A DNA stretch of 61,156 nucleotides from Folioceros fuciformis (lineage: Eukaryota; Anthocerotophyta; Anthocerotopsida; Anthocerotales), in NCBI GenBank assembly GCA_049999805.1, contig JBNGIO010005882.1, positions 1 through 61,156 of the forward strand, written 5' to 3'. The translations under genes and the position numbers were made by a program. Positions 57,967-61,156 of the stretch are shown one piece after another. The notes under the pieces are model-generated. The model saw only the letters and a program-made list of their open reading frames with translations. It was not told the origin of the DNA and did not search any database. Each line of letters starts with the position of its first letter. Positions within the stretch are counted from its first letter, which is position 1.

Positions 57967-59227
57967 CCTGCACAGCAACAGGCATAAGAGGTTGAATCGT
58001 GAAAGGAACATTTTGCTTTCCCCAACTCCAGTCCCCCGAGGTAGTCATAGGAAAATTCACCGGGAACGCGTCGCAAGTTGGGGTCGCTGGAAGAGAGGGG
58101 GAACCAGAACCATGGGAGGCGGAGGCTCCGGTTTCTCGGCCATATTCCCCATTGTTGAGCCGCAAAGGAGAGCTTGATACGCCTGAAAAAGAATATGAGG
58201 GCGGGCAGACCTAAAAATACTCGCATGCAGCTGTTCCTGTCCTTATGTGCTTTGACATGTCCCAGCATCTCGTGTTGTAGTGTGCTATCGCAGAGGGTTA
58301 TGCTAAGCAGGCAAAGACATGCATTCGCCTGCATGGGCAAGGGCAACTTGGTCCTGCTAGCACACATGGAAACATTAACTTGAACTTGGAGAAGATTATA
58401 TGCGTCTCTTGCTCTAGACTGCCGAGCCGGCAAAAGCTACATTCATCGCACCACCTTTCACGTTCTCTCCGTTGCACTGCACAACACACAAATGTTCGCT
58501 CTGTTTTATTCATTTTACAGAATGAATAGAATGCTAGTAATATACAAGGGTAGAGCTGGGTTCCTCAATCCCTTCACAATCCTAACAGCAGGGAGAGGAT
58601 CCAGCCCAGCATTCCAACCACGAATTCGGTGGCCTCAGTACTAAGGTACCTTGCTAATAAGAGTACCAAACATATTACAGTGAAGGGCACAGAATTTCTA
58701 GATAGGTGCCACATTAGCTGGGCAAAGAATATGTGATGTACAAGGTGAGGAGGAGAGGCGAAGAGAGGAGCAGCAAGCAGGAGACTTGTCGGTGCTTCCT
58801 ACCTGACGGATAACTCAAGTCTCTGGCCAGAAGGGGAGGCGACTGTGGAATATGAGAACAAGGGGCGGGGATGAAATAGGCGAGGGGATGCATTGTTCAA
58901 CATGGGCTCTTGGAATGTTGACGAGCATCCCAGCTCCTAGAGTGGCATAAGAGAGTGGCAATCAGCCAAAAGCAGGAGAAGGGGTGAGGAGGAGAGGAAG
59001 GGAAGAAAGGAGAGAGGAGGGGGAGGGGTAGGCTACGGGACCCATATAGGGTGTGCTATAGCAAAAGATACAAGAATGGACACCAGTCTACAACGTTTTA
59101 TGTACAGCAGCAAGATGCGAGACACAGGGTAACTGTGAGCTATCTTGCTTCCCTGCGGTAGGCGCTGCACACACGGTGGGGAAGGCAGGGGACAGGGAGA
59201 GCCAAAGCAGACGTGGAAGATTACAGA
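57967..59227. other. Region between the beta-barrel gene and PLATZ
   Basis: Holds the beta-barrel gene's promoter and the PLATZ 3' UTR. A purine-rich strand (GGAGGAGAGGAAGGGAAGAA and similar) runs at about 58975-59035. Short ORFs here have no motif. Confidence 0.4.
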
Positions 59228-60289
59228 CTAAGATGAGAAGGGAGCCCTGTGAGGAGTCCCCTTCCTTCTCTTTGCTGTCCGTAGGGTGGTAGTGGGGGGA
59301 GGGGTGCGGGGAGACATATCGAGAGGGGGAAGAGGAGCAGAGAGGGTGAGGCCTGGGACAAGCACCGGCTGAGGTGCATCTTTGGACAATGCCTTGACGT
59401 AGGCAATGCCATTGGGGTTGTCGTTCTCCGTCCGGTCAATTGGACGTACATGACGATGAGGAGCTGGGCTAGTAGGAGCCTTCTTAACCCTTGCCCTCCT
59501 GACCTGATGAGTGGTGGTGGTGATGGCAGTGATGGTGGCGGTGGAGTGATCTGGATCCATGGTCCGAATGCTGCCCTGGCAGGAGGAGGGCAGGTGAGAT
59601 GACCTGGGCTGCAGCACGAATGAGAGATCCTGGTGCAGTTTGATTCCCTGAAGCTGCGCAGGGACAGCGAGGCGAGGAGAGCACGTGAGGTGAGGGCGGG
59701 CGGATAAAGCGAGGCGCATTGCAGTCAAGGAGAGGAATGTGGGGCGGATAGACTCACCTTGCAACCGAGGGAGCAGAATCTGAAGGAATCGTTGAGGCTC
59801 CTTTCGCAGGTCTCGCACGTGTTGGTGACCCCCTTGGCAGGCCGGGGCTGCGGCCTCTCGTTCAAGAACACCACCCTGGCGCTGTTGATAATGTACGTCT
59901 GCACGCTGGTGATGTCTAGCACCTTCTGTATCTCGGACACCCGGATAACATCGTGGTAGGAGGAGCGGCGAATCTGCAACATTGCGTGCCACACAACAAA
60001 CACAGGGTTGAGCAATCGCGGAAGCAAGCGGCGACAAGGAGGGAAGGAAGGAAGGGAGGAAGCGGGAGAAAGGGGGGAGAAGCACATTGACATGTACATT
60101 TACCTGCACAACGCGATGATCCCTGTGCGAAATGGAGCAGGAGGAGCAGAGCGCCTTGCCGAGACAATCGAGGCAGAAGAGATTGCACTCGCTCTTGTTG
60201 CTGACGCCATGCTCCGGGCAGGAGGTGAAGAAGCTGGTCCGCAGCAAAGGGAGCAACCACATGGGCCAGGGATCGCCGACCCGCTGCAT
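59228..60289 (-). CDS. PLATZ zinc-binding transcription factor
   Basis: Three exons: 60104-60289, 59758-59973 and 59228-59653, all phase 0; 275 aa. The start is the first ATG after an in-frame TAA. Exon 1 has the family opening [20 protein letters not shown] and the first zinc site [19 protein letters not shown] with HRDHRVVQ. Exon 2 has [37 protein letters not shown] and the second zinc site [20 protein letters not shown]. Exon 3 is a Pro/Ser/Thr-rich tail with a basic patch ([20 protein letters not shown]) and ends [15 protein letters not shown], a possible nuclear signal. PLATZ proteins are plant-specific and bind A/T-rich DNA; many act as repressors, some with RNA polymerase III. All expected Cys/His ligands are present. 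Confidence 0.94.
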   Translation of the reverse strand: MQRVGDPWPMWLLPLLRTSFFTSCPEHGVSNKSECNLFCLDCLGKALCSSCSISHRDHRVVQVNVHVNVLLPPFSRFLPSFLPSLSPLASAIAQPCVCCVARNVADSPLLLPRCYPGVRDTEGARHHQRADVHYQQRQGGVLEREAAAPACQGGHQHVRDLRKEPQRFLQILLPRLQGESIRPTFLSLTAMRLALSARPHLTCSPRLAVPAQLQGIKLHQDLSFVLQPRSSHLPSSCQGSIRTMDPDHSTATITAITTTTHQVRRARVKKAPTSPAPHRHVRPIDRTENDNPNGIAYVKALSKDAPQPVLVPGLTLSAPLPPLDMSPRTPPPTTTLRTAKRRKGTPHRAPFSS

Positions 60290-60519
60290 TTCCACACGTT
60301 AATAAGGACGGAGGAGGAAGAGGAGTTGAGGGCGGAGGCAGAGGTGGTGGTGCGCAAGCTCGTGGGCAGGTCTGGGCATGAATTGGACCCGCAATTCGGC
60401 AAGAATGGAGATGCGGTAGAGCGACAGGGACCGGGGCGCAAGCAGCAAGGCGAATTCTGGGGAATTCGATGGCCGAGAGCACCTGCCGCAAGTAAGCGCT
60501 TAAGCAAGGAAGAGTGAAG
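60290..60519. promoter_or_regulatory. PLATZ upstream region
   Basis: GC-rich sequence directly 5' of PLATZ (minus strand). Probable promoter or 5' UTR, cut by an assembly gap. Confidence 0.4.
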
Positions 60520-60619
60520 NNNNNNNNNNNNNNNNNNNNNNNNNNNNNNNNNNNNNNNNNNNNNNNNNNNNNNNNNNNNNNNNNNNNNNNNNNNNNNNNN
60601 NNNNNNNNNNNNNNNNNNN
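60520..60619. other. Assembly gap (100 N)
   Basis: Exactly 100 undetermined bases inside the PLATZ upstream region; probably a GC-rich sequence that failed to assemble. Confidence 0.99.
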
Positions 60620-61156
60620 AGGCGTTGTGGTCAAAGGGCACACCCAGAGGCAGAAAAGCGGGGGCAGCGCGCGCGCTTAGGCCTGAGAGTGTTGAGTTGG
60701 GAGAGGGGAACGAGGACGCAGCACCAGGACGGCAACAGCGCCAGCAGCAGCAGCACGAGCGGAATCGAGCAAGGAAGGCGAAGACGAGGAGGAAGGAAGC
60801 GTGTAGGAGGGAGGAAGGAGCGGAGAGATGACGAGGAAGGAAGAGTGAAGAAGCGCGGGCAGCAAGCAAGCGCAAGCGCGAAGAGTGCAATGGTAAGGCA
60901 AGGCAAGGCCAGGTCGAGGGAATGGAGAGGAAACGGGCGGAGCTTTCGTGGTTAGGTGGGGGCAAGGGAAAGGCCAGGTCCAGGGAGGACTGGGCTGCCC
61001 TTGGCCTGGCCTGCCCTGCCCTGCCTTGCGCGGCCAGGACACGCATCTTTGCTTCCTTTTCACGGGGCCCGGGGGCCCGGGCACCGGCAACCGGAGATCT
61101 GATCGCCACCTTCCCCAAGGGCAACCCCCCAAACCTTCCGCAGGACTGGCGTTGGG
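60620..61156. other. GC-rich sequence at the window end
   Basis: Purine-rich on the plus strand (GGAAGG/GAGGAA runs) with CAGCAG repeats near 60740 and GGCAAGGCAAGG, CCTGCCCTGCCCTG repeats near 60896-61025. Long minus-strand frames come from composition. No gene is supported. Confidence 0.4.

Noticed and set aside
59916-61124. 402-codon minus-strand frame crossing the second assembly gap
   Set aside because: The frame passes through 100 unknown bases and is antisense-free composition bias; PLATZ exon 1 uses another frame in the same place.
1-61156. tRNA, rRNA or snoRNA genes
   Set aside because: I looked for tRNA B-box-like and rRNA-like conserved stretches by eye and saw none; a covariance-model search would be needed to exclude small RNAs.

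Overview
This 61 kb window looks like nuclear DNA of a land plant, probably a non-flowering one, though I cannot fix the species. The evidence is GT-AG genes with short introns (roughly 60-360 bp), plant-specific families (PLATZ, an auxin-response PB1 protein, a GH17 glucanase, a plant-type HIT protein), Ty1/copia elements primed by initiator tRNA-Met, and two 100-base assembly gaps. GC-moderate gene islands alternate with AT-rich repeat blocks.

Layout. 1-857: truncated Gag-like retroelement ORF (minus strand). 3066-15248: a nest of three copia elements. Copia-1 (3066-13919) has its 3' LTR split by Copia-2 (9069-13813). Both abut a reversed, truncated copia gag (Copia-3). 16079-18952: an intact 11-exon ABCE1 gene. 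20.0-21.3 kb: a microsatellite cluster ahead of a DNA-binding-domain-less ARF/AUX-IAA PB1 gene (21829-22365). 24-27.3 kb: AT-rich sequence without a recognisable gene. 27289-34296: a decayed DNA transposon, the most unusual thing here. 36828-37961: a GH17 glucanase. 38.1-39.6 kb: tandem repeats. 40.4-60.3 kb: a housekeeping island holding CFAP20 (-), HINT3-like HIT protein (+), small MAPR/steroid-binding protein (-), SLC35F5-like transporter (+), UFD2/UBE4 E4 ubiquitin ligase (-), an OM47-like outer-membrane beta-barrel protein (-) and a PLATZ zinc-binding transcription factor (-). I reconstructed exons by reading splice sites and phase for all of these except the interior of UFD2.

Main candidate for something undescribed. 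The 7.0 kb element at 27289-34296 has near-perfect 29-bp terminal inverted repeats (a 20-bp perfect core) and a 4-bp ACTT duplication. It carries a DUF7869-type RNase-H-like protein (plus strand), a beta-class N4C/N6A-type DNA methyltransferase (minus strand) and a third unrecognised spliced ORF (minus strand). It also holds eight copies of a 22-bp palindrome around CGCCGGTMGACCAGCG, whose half-site resembles part of the terminal repeat. All three genes are broken by stops and small frameshifts, so this is a fossil copy. A transposase candidate, a DNA methylase and a dispersed palindromic target in one mobile unit suggest a self-modifying transposon.
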